Below are positions 16,913 to 27,957 of a stretch of DNA of 64,000 nt, piece after piece. The DNA is from Dyella caseinilytica (lineage in GTDB: Bacteria; Pseudomonadota; Gammaproteobacteria; Xanthomonadales; Rhodanobacteraceae). The first letter of the stretch is position 1, and each line of letters starts with the position of its first letter. The translations under genes were made by a program, and so were the position numbers. The notes beneath the pieces are model-generated. The model had not been told where the DNA came from, searched no databases, and saw only the letters and a program-made list of their open reading frames with translations. The DNA lies in contig NZ_CP064030.1 in assembly GCF_016865235.1 (NCBI RefSeq), positions 2,170,001-2,234,000 of the forward strand, written 5' to 3'.

Positions 16913-18781
16913 ATGACGGGCAACATCAGAGTGCGGCGCGCGGGCGCCAGGATGAGCATGGTTGTGATCATGGCCTTTGCTTCGATCGCCGTGGCGGCGC
17001 CGGATCAGTCGACTGTCTGGAACGGAAAGGCCCCACCATTGGCGACGCCGTGGACGGCTGAGGTGTCGCCCAACAACGCATTGCCCGACTATCCACGCCC
17101 GCAGCTGGCACGTCCGTCGCTGGAGCATCCGCAATGGATAAGTTTGAACGGGCTGTGGCAATACGCTTCGGATAACGGGCAAGGCACGCCGCCATTCGGC
17201 CACACACTGAAGGATCAGGTGCTGGTGCCGTATCCGATCGAGTCGGTGCTCTCGGGCGTGCAAAAGCATTCGGATTTCATGTTCTACCGTCGTCTTGTGG
17301 ACATTCCCGCTGCCTTCACCGCGCATGGCCAGCACGTGCGACTGAATTTCGGCGCGGTGGATCAGGACGCCACGGTGTACGTCAACGGTACACAAGTGGT
17401 GCGCCACGTCGGTGGCTATACGTCGTTCGATGCGGACATCACGCAGGCGCTTCGTCCGCACGGTCCGCAGGAAATCATCGTCGCTGTACATGCGCCGGTG
17501 GACAGCGCCAACGTGATGGTCGGCAAGCAGCGACTGAAACCCGAAGGCATCTTCTACACCGCGGCCTCAGGAATCTGGCAATCGGTGTGGCTGGAACCCG
17601 TGCCGGCGACCAGCCTGGCGCAACTGAATTTCACACCGGCGAGCAGTCTGGACGCTTTCACCGTCACTTCGAAACTTCACGGCCGCGACGATGACGCCAC
17701 GCTCCATGTCACCGCTTACGCGGATGGCACAGCAGTGGGTGAGGCGAGTGGGCCGGCCAGCCAACCGCTGCATCTAGCTATCGCGCATCCCCATCTGTGG
17801 AGCCCACAAGATCCCTTCCTGTACACCTTCAAGGCCACGCTCACGCAAGGCGATCAACGCGACGAGGTGACCAGTTATGCCGGCCTGCGTACCATCGCTG
17901 TCGAGAAAATTGGCGGACGCAATCGCATCGTGTTGAACGGTAAACCGACCTTCTTGTTGGCGACACTGGACCAGGGCTATTGGCCGGACGGCATCTACAC
18001 CGCACCCACCGACGCGGCGCTTAAGTTCGACATACAAAAGACCAAGGATCTGGGCTTCAACACCATTCGCAAGCACATCAAAGTGGAACCGGCGCGCTGG
18101 TACTACTGGGCCGACCGCATCGGCCTGATGGTGTGGCAGGACATGCCAGCGCTACCAACCGGGAGCAACGACAAGCTCAGTGACGCCGACAAGGCCGGAT
18201 TTCGCGCTGACGTCTCTGCCATCGTCGAGCAGCTCAAGGGCGAAACATCGATCATCGGCTGGATCCCATTCAACGAAGGTTGGGGCCAGTGGAATATTCC
18301 GGCCGCCGCCGAGCTGGCTGCACAGATCAAACAACTCGACCCTTCGCGTCTGGTCGATGCGCGCAGCGGCGCCAATTGCTGCGACACCAAGGGCGACCCG
18401 CACGCTGGCGACGTCTACGACGTGCATGATTACCAGGGTCCCGGCCTGCCCAGCCCGGATGCACAGCGTGCCGCGATCGACGGTGAGCACGGAGGTCTGA
18501 CGCTCGGCATTCCCGGCCATATCTGGCCCAACACGCCGATCAATCCCTACGGTGCAGTGAAGGACCGTGAGGCATTGACCGCCGGTTACGTTGCCAACAC
18601 TGCCGTGTTGCGCGACAAGGGCGTCGCCAAGGGCATGTCCGGTAGCGTCTACACCCAGATCACCGATGTTGAAGGCGAGCACAACGGGCTGTTCACCTAC
18701 GATCGCAAGATTGAAAAGGTGGATGAGGCCCAGGTTCGCGCGATCAATGAGGCGACGATACACGCTGGCGCGCAGCCCTGA
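16913..18781 (+). CDS. glycoside hydrolase family 2 protein
   Basis: A 622-residue exported GH2 enzyme. The N-terminal hydrophobic segment MSMVVIMAFASIAVAAP is a signal peptide; the true initiator may be the first ATG (with AAGGGTGG upstream) or the internal MSMVV. Domains: jelly roll (WISLNGLWQYA, FMFYRRLVDIP, ATVYVNGTQV), immunoglobulin-like domain (PHLWSPQDPFLYTF), and TIM barrel. The acid/base motif is FNEGWGQW (about residue 455) and the nucleophile motif is DGEHGGL (about 523). It is shorter than classic LacZ and more like small GH2 beta-galactosidase, mannosidase or arabinofuranosidase types. Divergent from the TonB-dependent receptor across a shared regulatory region, it is probably co-regulated and trims an imported oligosaccharide in the periplasm. 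Confidence 0.88.
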   Translation: MTGNIRVRRAGARMSMVVIMAFASIAVAAPDQSTVWNGKAPPLATPWTAEVSPNNALPDYPRPQLARPSLEHPQWISLNGLWQYASDNGQGTPPFGHTLKDQVLVPYPIESVLSGVQKHSDFMFYRRLVDIPAAFTAHGQHVRLNFGAVDQDATVYVNGTQVVRHVGGYTSFDADITQALRPHGPQEIIVAVHAPVDSANVMVGKQRLKPEGIFYTAASGIWQSVWLEPVPATSLAQLNFTPASSLDAFTVTSKLHGRDDDATLHVTAYADGTAVGEASGPASQPLHLAIAHPHLWSPQDPFLYTFKATLTQGDQRDEVTSYAGLRTIAVEKIGGRNRIVLNGKPTFLLATLDQGYWPDGIYTAPTDAALKFDIQKTKDLGFNTIRKHIKVEPARWYYWADRIGLMVWQDMPALPTGSNDKLSDADKAGFRADVSAIVEQLKGETSIIGWIPFNEGWGQWNIPAAAELAAQIKQLDPSRLVDARSGANCCDTKGDPHAGDVYDVHDYQGPGLPSPDAQRAAIDGEHGGLTLGIPGHIWPNTPINPYGAVKDREALTAGYVANTAVLRDKGVAKGMSGSVYTQITDVEGEHNGLFTYDRKIEKVDEAQVRAINEATIHAGAQP

Positions 18782-19056
18782 TGCCTGCGCATAGCAGGGT
18801 GATGAGGTTGAAATTTGCTACAACAATTAAAATGCCGATGTCACAACCTATCTGACGCCGCCGCCTGTCGGTCGCGTTGAATAATAAATTTATATCAAAC
18901 CACCATACTCGCGACATAGGATGTATGGTGTCTTCACACGACACTTCCCACTCATAGAGTAGAAGTAACAGATTGGATCGACGATGCCTCGGTATCGGCG
19001 CGATAGCCTTTCTTTTGCCTCGTCGCTCTGCTTGATCTCTGAAGGGAAGATGACTT

Positions 19057-22000
19057 TTGAAGATCGGCAATCCGTTCAACGCATTTCAGCTTCATCGCCT
19101 CCAGGCCGCTTTTCGTCGCTATTCCCCATGGCGGCGGCACATCGAGCACACGCCCGAGCCGGCTCTACGTTCGGAGCTGTTTAGCGCCGACCAGATGGAT
19201 CAGTACGGCGCGGCGCTGGCCCAAACGCACCGGTTCAGTGCGCATTCCCGGGCCAATGCGCTATTGGCGCGCCTGGCAGACAACGAGGTCGCGCTTGAGC
19301 ATGCCTGCCAGATGCTCACGCAAGCCCATCGTGCAGATGGCCGCATCACGCCTGCGGCGGAGTGGCTGCTCGACAACTACTACCTGATCGAAGAACAGAT
19401 CCGCACCGCACAGCGGCATCTGCCCAAAGGCTATAGCCGTGAGTTGCCGCGATTACTCAACGGTCCATCAGCCCGGTTGCCACGCGTGTACGACATTGCG
19501 CTGGAAACGATCTCCCATGGTGACGGGCGCGTAGATAACGAAAGCCTGAGTCGCTTCGTTGCTTCGTATCAGACCGTCAATGCACTCACGCTCGGCGAAT
19601 TGTGGGCGATTCCGATCATGCTTCGGTTGGCGTTGATCGAGAACCTGCGTCGTGTGGCATCGCGTGTCATGGTCGATTGGAATGACCGCAATCTGGCAAC
19701 CCAATGGGCTGACCGGATGACGGAAATTGCGGAGAGTGATCCGAAAAGCGTGGTGCTTACTGTGGCTGATATGGCCCGCTCCAATCCGCCGATGGCGAGT
19801 TCCTTCGTGGCAGAACTCACGCGGCGATTGCAAGGGCAGGGCCCGGCGCTGGCGTTGGCGCTTAACTGGATCGAACAGCGTCTTGCCGAATCAGGCTTGA
19901 GCATTGAACGCCTGGTGCAGATGGAGGCGCAGCAGCAAGCTGCTGATCAGGTTTCCATCGGTAACAGCATCGGCAGTCTACGCATGTTGTCGGCCATGGA
20001 CTGGCGTGAGTTCGTTGAGCACATCAGCGTCGTCGAGCGCATCCTGCACGAGGATCCTACCGGCGTGTATGGCACGATGGATTTCACCACGCGTGACCAC
20101 TATCGCCACGTGGTGGAGCGGTTGGCGAGGCACAGTGCCTTGTCTGAGGCCGAGGTGGCGCAAGCGGCTATCGCACTTGCCCGCGAACACGCGCTGATGG
20201 ATCGCGGGAGCGTCGAGGCGCATGTGGGTTTTTACCTGGTCGATAAAGGGTTACTTGCGCTGGAGCGACGCGTTGCTGCGCGGCTTCCCTTTGCGGAGAT
20301 CTCGCGGCAACTCATTCATAAGGCGCCGCTGACGGTCTACCTCGGTGCGACGGTGTTGATCACGGCCTTGCTCGCATGGCCTCTGTTGCATGCGGTCGAG
20401 GGCAGCGGGGTGCATGGCTCTGCACATGTGCTGATCGCCCTGCTAATCGCGCTCGTGGCCAGTCAACTGGCGATAAGCCTGGTGAATTGGTTGACAAGCA
20501 TTGTCGTGACGCCGCAAATGCTGCCTCGCCTGGATTATTCGGAGGGCCTGCCGGAGCAGATGCGTTCCCTGGTGGTCATTCCGTCCATGTTCTCCGATGC
20601 GCAAGACGTGGAAGATCTTATCGAGGGCCTGGAAGTACGCTTTCTTGCCAATCGCGACGAGCATCTTCATTTCGCCTTGTTGACCGATTTCACGGACGCC
20701 AAGGCCGAAGTGCTGGAACAGGATGCTTTGCTGCTGCAGATGGCGCAGCGGCGAATCGATGCGCTCAACGAAATCTATGCCGCTCCCGGCCTGGATCGCT
20801 TCTTCCTGTTCCATCGCCCGCGACGCTGGAACCCTGTTCAAAAAGTATGGATGGGTTACGAGCGCAAACGCGGAAAGCTGGCGGATCTCAATGCGCTGCT
20901 TCGTGGTGGAGATGCTAACCGGTTCTCGTTGATTGTGGGGCGCATTGATGCGCTGAAAGACGTGCGGTATGTCATCGCACTGGATGTGGATACCCAACTG
21001 CCGCGTGGTACGGCGCGCCAATTCATCGGTGCCATGGCGCATCCGCTCAATCGTCCTGTTTACGATGCCCGCAAGCGACGGATTGTTGCCGGTTACGCTA
21101 TTTTGCAGCCGCGGGTAGGCATCAGCTTGCCAAGCGCAACGCGATCGATGTACGCACGTTTGTTTGGCAGCGACGCGGGCATCGACCCGTATACTCGCTC
21201 CGTATCAGATGTCTATCAGGACCTGTTTTACGAAGGTTCGTTTATTGGTAAAGGCATTTATGACCTGGATGCGTTCGAGCAGGCCATCGATGACCGCTTT
21301 CCGGAAAATAGCATTCTCAGCCATGACCTGGTTGAAGGCTGCTATGCGCGATCCGGCTTGATCAGTGACGTGCAGCTTTACGAGGAATATCCGTCCCGCT
21401 ACAGCGCAGACGTCAATCGCCGCCATCGTTGGATTCGCGGCGACTGGCAGCTTTTGCCCTGGTTGTTGCCTTGGGCTCCGACACGAACCAGGGGGCAGGC
21501 ATCAGGTCCGTTGTCCGCGCTGTCGCGCTGGAAAATCTTCGACAACTTGCGGCGTAGCCTGGTGCCGTCCGCTTTGCTTGTGCTGCTCGTGTTTGGCTGG
21601 CTGGTCATTTCCCCGGTTGTTTGGTGGACAGTGGGCGTATTGGCTGTGCTGTTATTGCCGCCATTGCTGACCTCGTTGCTGGGTTTGTTCCAGAAGTCGC
21701 GCGATGTGCCGCTGAATCAGCACCTTCGTGAGGCCCTATATTCCACGGGGCAGCATTTTTTGCGCGCGTTGCTCATGTTGGTGTGGCTGCCTCACGAAGC
21801 GTTGTACAGCCTGGATGCGGTGGTTCGCACGCTGTGGCGAGTGATGATCAGTCGGCGACGCCTTTTGGAATGGAGCGCTTCGCGGGAAATCAATCGCACC
21901 AGCACGACGACGTTGCGCGGGCTTTATCGTTTGATGTGGATTGCGCCATGCCTTGCAGTGTTTGTGTTGCTGGCGTTGGTGCTTTGGCGGCCCTTTTCGT

Positions 22001-25000
22001 TGGTCGTGGCGGGGCCCATTCTGCTGTCATGGCTGGTGGCGCCAGCCATTGCTTGGCGGTTAAGCAAGCCGCCAGCACGCGTCACCTATGAGCCGGCCGC
22101 CGGCGAATTGCGTTTCCTGCGTACCTTGGCGCGCAAGACCTGGGCCTTTTTTGAAACGCATGTCGGGCCGCAGGAGAACTGGTTGCCGCCTGACAATATT
22201 CAGGAAAAACCATCACTGGTCATCGCGCACCGCACGTCGCCGACCAATATGGGTTTGTCACTGCTGGCCAATCTGGCGGCGTACGATTTCGGCTATCTGA
22301 CGGTGGCGCGTTTGTTGGAGCGCACGACTGGAGCCCTTCATACCATGCAGCGCATGGAGCGGCATCGCGGGCATTTCTATAACTGGTATGACACGCTTTC
22401 TCTGCAACCACTGCCGCCGCGCTACATTTCCGCGGTCGATAGCGGCAATCTTGCTGGACATTTGCTGACGCTACGTGCAGGCCTGTTGGCGCTGGTCGAT
22501 GCTCCGCTATTCGATAGACACCTGCTGGATGGCGTGGGCGACACGATCGACGTTTTGCGTGACACCTTGAAAGCGCGCAATGCAGATGCGGGCGTACTTG
22601 AGAACTTCCAACATCAACTGGATGCTGCGCGGGCGGCAGTGCCTGAAACGCTGGCTGAAGCGGAAGCTTGCGTGAGACGGTTACTCGAGCAAGGTGAGGC
22701 GATCTCAGCATTGCTGGACGTTGATGCCGAAGACGATATCGGCTTCTGGTTATCGTCCCTGCTGGTGCAATGTCGTGATCTCAGTAGCTATCTTGGCCGT
22801 TTCGCATCCGCTGCACCTATCAATGAAGGTGTGGGGCAGCACGGCATCCCATCGTTACGCCGATTGGCCGCTGCGAGCACGGAGTTTCGTGCTGACTTCA
22901 CCTCATCTGTCTTCACCGAAATTCAGCGTGATGCCGCCGAATGTATCGATGCCATCGGGCAAGCCGCGCAGCAGCTGGGCGAGCTGGCCGTCATGGAATA
23001 TGGCTTTCTCTATGACGCGCACCGCGACTTGCTTGCCATCGGCTACAACCTGGAAGAACGCCGGCTCGATAATGCGTTTTATGACCTGCTTGCTTCCGAG
23101 GCGCGACTCACCAGTTTTGTCGCGATTGCACAGGAGCAACTGCCGCAGGAGAGCTGGTTCACGCTTGGCCGGCTGTTGACCACCACGGGCGGCGGCCCGG
23201 TGCTGCTGTCGTGGACCGGCTCGATGTTCGAGTACCTGATGCCGATGCTGGTGATGCCCAGTTACGAGGGAACCTTGCTCGATCAGACTTGCCGTGCTGC
23301 CGTGGCCCGGCAGATCGAATACGGCAACCAGCGCGATTTGCCGTGGGGAATATCGGAGTCCGGATACAACACGGTCGATGCCCATCTGAACTATCAATAC
23401 CGCGCCTTTGGCGTTCCTGGCCTGGGTCTCAAACGCGGGCTCGGTGAAGAGATGGTGGTGGCGCCTTACGCTACGGCGCTGGCGTTGATGGTGACGCCCG
23501 AAGCGGCCTGCGCCAATTTGCAGCGACTGGCTTCTGACGGGCTGGAAGGGCGCTTTGGCTTGTATGAAGCGGTGGATTACACGCCGGCGCGTTTGCCACG
23601 CGGACAGAGTTCGGCGGTGATCTGTTCGTTCATGGCGCATCACCAAGGCATGAGTCTGTTGGCGCTGGATCACGTGCTTGGGCAACAGCCGATGCAGAAG
23701 CGCTTTGTTTCCGACCCCAGTCTCCAGGCAACCCTGCTCCTGCTGCAGGAGCGCATGCCCAAGAGTGCCGTGGAATATCTGCATACCGCGGAGTTTCCTA
23801 CTGCCAACGGATCGACGCTCACCCCGGAAACCACGCTACGCGTCTTCACCGATCCCGATCGGGCCAGGCCCGCCGTGCAGCTGCTTTCAAACAGCCGCTA
23901 TCACGTCATGGTGAGCAGTGCCGGTGGTGGTTACAGTCGCTGTCGAGACATGGCTGTCACGCGTTGGCGTGAAGATTTCAGCTGCGATAACTGGGGCATG
24001 TTCTGTTATCTGCGTGATGTGGCCAGTGGCGAATACTGGTCTGCCACGCATCAGCCAACGCTCAAGAAGACAGGGCATTACGAAGCGATTTTCTCCGATG
24101 CGCGTGCCGAGTTCCGCATACGCGAGCGTGACTTCGATGCGCATACGGAAATCGTGGTGTCTCCGGAGGACGACATCGAGCTGCGCCGCATTCGACTGAC
24201 CAATCGCGGACGGACGCGCCGCACCATCGAGATCACCAGCTATGCCGAGGTGGTATTGGCCCCGGCCATCGCTGATGCGCTACATCCGGCCTTCAGCAAT
24301 TTGTTCGTGCAAACCGAGCTGATTCGCGCCTTGCAAGCCATCGTTTGCACGCGCCGGCCGCGTTCGAGCAACGAACACGTGCCATGGATGTGTCATCTGA
24401 TGGCCGTGCATGATGCCGACATCGACGAAATATCCTATGAAACCGATCGCGCGCGCTTTATCGGACGGGGCCGCAGCGTGGCTCATCCCGCAGCGATGGA
24501 TCAGGGCGATAATGGTAATGGTCGCCTTTCCGATAGCGAAGGCTCGGTGCTCGATCCGATCATCGCCATTCGCTGCCGGATCACGCTTGAGCCGGAGCAG
24601 TCGGCATTGGTGGACATGGTTACCGGCGTGAGCGACAGCCGCGATGCCTGCGTGCACTTGATTGAGAAATATCGCGACCGCCATCTGGCTGACCGTGTGT
24701 TCGATCTGGCCTGGACGCACAGCCAAGTCTTGCTGCGCCAGCTCAACGCCAGCCTTACCGATGCTCAGCTCTACGAGCAAATGGCAGCTTCGATCATCTA
24801 CGCCAACGCATCGTTGCGTGCAGAAGCCAGCGTATTGCGCGCCAACCGGCGTGGCCAATCCGGACTGTGGGGGCAGTCGATCTCCGGCGATCTTCCCATC
24901 GTGTTGCTGCAGATTTCCGATCTGGCGAATATCGAGCTGGTACGCCAACTGGTCAAGGCGCATGCGTATTGGCGACTCAAGGGTCTGGCGGTGGATCTGG

Positions 25001-27714
25001 TGATCTGGAACGGTGACCACGCCGGTTATCGCCAGCAACTGCAGGACATGATCATGGGCATGATCGCGTCGGGCGTCGAAGCAAGCCTGATCGAGCGGCC
25101 CGGCGGCATCTTCGTACGTTCGGTTCAGCAGATTTCCAGCGAGGATCGCATCTTGATGCAGGCTGTCGCGCGCTTGGTGCTGGCTGACAATCGCGGCAGT
25201 CTTGCCGAACAGATCGGCCGACGCCAACTGCAGACAAAGCCTGCGCTCTTGCCGATTACCGAGAGTCGCATCCCCGAGTTCGCTCGAGCTCAGGAGACAC
25301 CTGAAACGGTGCCGGACACGCTCCTTCTGAGCAGCCCCTATGGCGGGTTCAGTGCCGACGGTGCCGAATACGTGATCACCTTGGCGCCAGGACAGGCCAC
25401 GCCAGCACCGTGGGTAAATGTGCTGGCCAACGCGCAATTCGGCAGCATCGTGTCCGAAAGCGGAGGGGCTTATACCTGGGCCGAGAACGCGCACGAATTT
25501 CGCCTGACTCCCTGGAACAATGATCCGGTCACCGACACGTGCGGCGAGGCCATCTACCTGCGCGATGAGCAAACCGGACGCTATTGGTCGCCCACGCCCC
25601 TACCGCGACGCGGCGAGGGCGTGTATGTGACTCGCCATGGGTTCGGCTACAGCGTGTTCGAGCACACCGAGGACGGTATCCGCACGGAATTGTGGATCTA
25701 TGTGGGCTTGGATTTGCCCGTGAAGTTCATGGTGCTGAAAGTGCGTAATGGCTCCGGTCGTCCGCGGCGCCTGTCTGCCACCGGTTATGTCGAATGGGTG
25801 CTGGGCGATCTTTCTTCCCGCACGGGCATGCATGTGGTTACCGAATCAGATCCGATGACCGGGGCGCTGTTTGCGCGCAACGCTTACAACATGGAGTTTC
25901 CCGAACGGGTGGCGTTCTTCGATGTCGACAATCCCGCGCGCAGCATCAGCGGTAATCGCAGCGAATTCCTGGGTCGAAATGGCAGCGCGCGTGCGCCCGC
26001 GGCCATGGCGAATGCGCGTCTTTCGGGTCAGGTGGGGGCGGGGCTGGATCCTTGCGGGGCGATCCAGATTCCGTTTGATTTGGATGACGGCGACGAATAC
26101 GAAATTATCTTTCGGCTCGGCATGGCCCATGGCACCAAGGCAGCAAGTGATCTGGTGCAGCGATGCCGTGGGCTTGGCACCGCCGCCGCCACACTCGATG
26201 TCGTGCGACTTCACTGGCGCTGGATGTTGGGCAAGGTGCAAGTACAAACGCCGGATCCAGCGGTCAATGTTTTGGTCAATGGTTGGTTGATGTACCAGAC
26301 CATCGCCTGTCGCTTCCTGGCACGCAGCGGCTATTACCAGTCCGGCGGCGCCATCGGTTTCCGCGACCAGTTGCAGGATTCCATGGCGATGGTGCATGCA
26401 GCGCCCTACAGCGCACGTCAGCATCTGTTGCTTTGTGCTGCGCATCAGTTTCCGGAAGGCGATGTCCAGCATTGGTGGCATCCGCCGCTGGATCGCGGGG
26501 TACGCACTCGTTGTTCCGATGACTATCTGTGGCTGCCATTGGCAGTCAGTCGTTATGTCGTTGTGACGGGGGACAGCGCTGTGCTCGATGAAGTCGCCGG
26601 CTATATCGAAGGACGGCCGGTCAATCTCGATGAGGAGTCCTATTACGATCTTCCGGCGCGTTCTGAGTTGCGGGAAACGCTTTACCAGCATTGCGTACGC
26701 GCGATCGAGCATGCGGCTCCGCGTGGCGTGCATGGATTGCCGTTGATCGGTTGTGGTGATTGGAACGATGGCATGAACCGGGTGGGCGAGCACGGCCGCG
26801 GCGAAAGCATCTGGCTCGGCTTCTTTCTCTACGACGTGCTGCTGCAGTTCGCACCCATGGCGCGCTTGCACGACGATGCGGTTTTTGCCGCGTATTGCGA
26901 GTCCGAGGCCGTGAAGTTGCAGGTAAGCCTGGAGCAGCACGGCTGGGATGGTGCCTGGTACCGCCGTGCGTATTACGACGATGGAACACCTATGGGCTCG
27001 GCCGGCAGCAACGAATGTCAGATCGACTCGATCGCACAAAGCTGGTCGGTTCTGTCCGGTGCAGCAGGCGATGATCGGCGGCGACAGGCGATGAGATCTC
27101 TGGACCAGCGCCTGGTGCGGCGAGACATCGGGCTGATTCAATTGTTGGACCCGCCATTCGATCGTTTCGCATTGGACCCCGGCTATATCAAAGGCTATGT
27201 GCCCGGTGTGCGCGAGAACGGTGGTCAATACACGCATGCTGCCATCTGGGCGTCGATGGCTTTCGCACGGCTGGGCGATGGTGAGCGCGCATGGGAACTG
27301 TTGCGCATGATCAACCCCGTCAACCACAGCCTGTCTGACGAGACCATGGCTATTTATAAGGTCGAGCCGTATGTCGTTGCGGCCGACGTCTATGCAGCAG
27401 CCACGCACGTGGGACGCGGTGGATGGAGTTGGTACACCGGCTCGGCGGGCTGGATGTATCGGCTGATCGTCGAGTCGCTGCTGGGTCTGCGCATGGAAGG
27501 CGAGCATCTATGTATTGCGCCGGTGCTGCCAGCCGACTGGCCGTCGTTCAAGCTTGATTATCGGCATGCCGAGACGGACTACCACATTACCGTGTGGCGA
27601 TCGGATGGGGATGAGGTTGGCGATCAAGTCAGGTTGGATGGCGAACTCCAGGCCGGCCAATGCATCTTTCTTATCGACGATGGCCGGGATCACTACATCG
27701 ACGTGCGCTGCTGA
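19057..27714 (+). CDS. ndvB: cyclic beta-1,2-glucan synthase
   Basis: A 2885-residue inner-membrane enzyme of the NdvB/ChvB type, which builds a beta-1,2-linked glucan on itself from UDP-glucose, trims it and cyclises it. Order: N-terminal region (1-420), membrane helices about 425-490, a GT84 domain (about 500-810) with ALDVDTQLPR near 641 and RRHRWIRGDWQ near 788, more membrane helices (about 835-1000), a glycoamylase-like domain (about 1360-1560; WTGSMFEYLMPMLVMPSYEG, WGISESGYN), and a C-terminal GH94 module (about 1600-2885) with CGDWNDGMN near 2565. An in-frame TGA at 19051 rules out upstream starts, so TTG at 19057 after GAAGGGAAG is used. The product is usually exported to the periplasm in osmoadaptation and host interaction. 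Long antisense open frames here are shadows. Confidence 0.93.
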   Translation: MKIGNPFNAFQLHRLQAAFRRYSPWRRHIEHTPEPALRSELFSADQMDQYGAALAQTHRFSAHSRANALLARLADNEVALEHACQMLTQAHRADGRITPAAEWLLDNYYLIEEQIRTAQRHLPKGYSRELPRLLNGPSARLPRVYDIALETISHGDGRVDNESLSRFVASYQTVNALTLGELWAIPIMLRLALIENLRRVASRVMVDWNDRNLATQWADRMTEIAESDPKSVVLTVADMARSNPPMASSFVAELTRRLQGQGPALALALNWIEQRLAESGLSIERLVQMEAQQQAADQVSIGNSIGSLRMLSAMDWREFVEHISVVERILHEDPTGVYGTMDFTTRDHYRHVVERLARHSALSEAEVAQAAIALAREHALMDRGSVEAHVGFYLVDKGLLALERRVAARLPFAEISRQLIHKAPLTVYLGATVLITALLAWPLLHAVEGSGVHGSAHVLIALLIALVASQLAISLVNWLTSIVVTPQMLPRLDYSEGLPEQMRSLVVIPSMFSDAQDVEDLIEGLEVRFLANRDEHLHFALLTDFTDAKAEVLEQDALLLQMAQRRIDALNEIYAAPGLDRFFLFHRPRRWNPVQKVWMGYERKRGKLADLNALLRGGDANRFSLIVGRIDALKDVRYVIALDVDTQLPRGTARQFIGAMAHPLNRPVYDARKRRIVAGYAILQPRVGISLPSATRSMYARLFGSDAGIDPYTRSVSDVYQDLFYEGSFIGKGIYDLDAFEQAIDDRFPENSILSHDLVEGCYARSGLISDVQLYEEYPSRYSADVNRRHRWIRGDWQLLPWLLPWAPTRTRGQASGPLSALSRWKIFDNLRRSLVPSALLVLLVFGWLVISPVVWWTVGVLAVLLLPPLLTSLLGLFQKSRDVPLNQHLREALYSTGQHFLRALLMLVWLPHEALYSLDAVVRTLWRVMISRRRLLEWSASREINRTSTTTLRGLYRLMWIAPCLAVFVLLALVLWRPFSLVVAGPILLSWLVAPAIAWRLSKPPARVTYEPAAGELRFLRTLARKTWAFFETHVGPQENWLPPDNIQEKPSLVIAHRTSPTNMGLSLLANLAAYDFGYLTVARLLERTTGALHTMQRMERHRGHFYNWYDTLSLQPLPPRYISAVDSGNLAGHLLTLRAGLLALVDAPLFDRHLLDGVGDTIDVLRDTLKARNADAGVLENFQHQLDAARAAVPETLAEAEACVRRLLEQGEAISALLDVDAEDDIGFWLSSLLVQCRDLSSYLGRFASAAPINEGVGQHGIPSLRRLAAASTEFRADFTSSVFTEIQRDAAECIDAIGQAAQQLGELAVMEYGFLYDAHRDLLAIGYNLEERRLDNAFYDLLASEARLTSFVAIAQEQLPQESWFTLGRLLTTTGGGPVLLSWTGSMFEYLMPMLVMPSYEGTLLDQTCRAAVARQIEYGNQRDLPWGISESGYNTVDAHLNYQYRAFGVPGLGLKRGLGEEMVVAPYATALALMVTPEAACANLQRLASDGLEGRFGLYEAVDYTPARLPRGQSSAVICSFMAHHQGMSLLALDHVLGQQPMQKRFVSDPSLQATLLLLQERMPKSAVEYLHTAEFPTANGSTLTPETTLRVFTDPDRARPAVQLLSNSRYHVMVSSAGGGYSRCRDMAVTRWREDFSCDNWGMFCYLRDVASGEYWSATHQPTLKKTGHYEAIFSDARAEFRIRERDFDAHTEIVVSPEDDIELRRIRLTNRGRTRRTIEITSYAEVVLAPAIADALHPAFSNLFVQTELIRALQAIVCTRRPRSSNEHVPWMCHLMAVHDADIDEISYETDRARFIGRGRSVAHPAAMDQGDNGNGRLSDSEGSVLDPIIAIRCRITLEPEQSALVDMVTGVSDSRDACVHLIEKYRDRHLADRVFDLAWTHSQVLLRQLNASLTDAQLYEQMAASIIYANASLRAEASVLRANRRGQSGLWGQSISGDLPIVLLQISDLANIELVRQLVKAHAYWRLKGLAVDLVIWNGDHAGYRQQLQDMIMGMIASGVEASLIERPGGIFVRSVQQISSEDRILMQAVARLVLADNRGSLAEQIGRRQLQTKPALLPITESRIPEFARAQETPETVPDTLLLSSPYGGFSADGAEYVITLAPGQATPAPWVNVLANAQFGSIVSESGGAYTWAENAHEFRLTPWNNDPVTDTCGEAIYLRDEQTGRYWSPTPLPRRGEGVYVTRHGFGYSVFEHTEDGIRTELWIYVGLDLPVKFMVLKVRNGSGRPRRLSATGYVEWVLGDLSSRTGMHVVTESDPMTGALFARNAYNMEFPERVAFFDVDNPARSISGNRSEFLGRNGSARAPAAMANARLSGQVGAGLDPCGAIQIPFDLDDGDEYEIIFRLGMAHGTKAASDLVQRCRGLGTAAATLDVVRLHWRWMLGKVQVQTPDPAVNVLVNGWLMYQTIACRFLARSGYYQSGGAIGFRDQLQDSMAMVHAAPYSARQHLLLCAAHQFPEGDVQHWWHPPLDRGVRTRCSDDYLWLPLAVSRYVVVTGDSAVLDEVAGYIEGRPVNLDEESYYDLPARSELRETLYQHCVRAIEHAAPRGVHGLPLIGCGDWNDGMNRVGEHGRGESIWLGFFLYDVLLQFAPMARLHDDAVFAAYCESEAVKLQVSLEQHGWDGAWYRRAYYDDGTPMGSAGSNECQIDSIAQSWSVLSGAAGDDRRRQAMRSLDQRLVRRDIGLIQLLDPPFDRFALDPGYIKGYVPGVRENGGQYTHAAIWASMAFARLGDGERAWELLRMINPVNHSLSDETMAIYKVEPYVVAADVYAAATHVGRGGWSWYTGSAGWMYRLIVESLLGLRMEGEHLCIAPVLPADWPSFKLDYRHAETDYHITVWRSDGDEVGDQVRLDGELQAGQCIFLIDDGRDHYIDVRC

Positions 27715-27854
27715 ATGACGACGTGGATGCAAGTCGACGCAAGCGTAACGTGACAGCAAGGTCATTCATGCCCGGTCTTAACGTGGCGTGGGTCATGCTC
27801 GCTACTTGTATCAGCCGCCGACTTACCTTGCTGTTATGGGCCGATTTACCTTGC

Positions 27855-27936
27855 CGTCATTCCCGCCAAAGCGGGAATCCATGTTGCTCTGATGCCTGGA
27901 GCCGACAATGGATTCCCGCTTTCGCGGGAATAACGA
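27855..27936. repeat. REP-like paired inverted repeats (GCGGGAATCCA type)
   Basis: CCGTCATTCCCGCCAAAGCG and, about 30 bp later, its near-complement ATGGATTCCCGCTTTCGCGG followed by GAATAACG form a long imperfect palindrome, each half of which is also a hairpin. It fills the gap between the glucan synthase and phosphoglucomutase genes and may act as a processing or termination element. Confidence 0.8.
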
Positions 27937-27957
27937 CATCTTGCGGGAGTCACATCC

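Noticed and set aside
22903..27507. Long minus-strand open frames opposite the glucan synthase gene (up to about 550 codons)
   Set aside because: Low-complexity Arg/His/Gln-rich translations with no motifs, opposite a well-supported gene.
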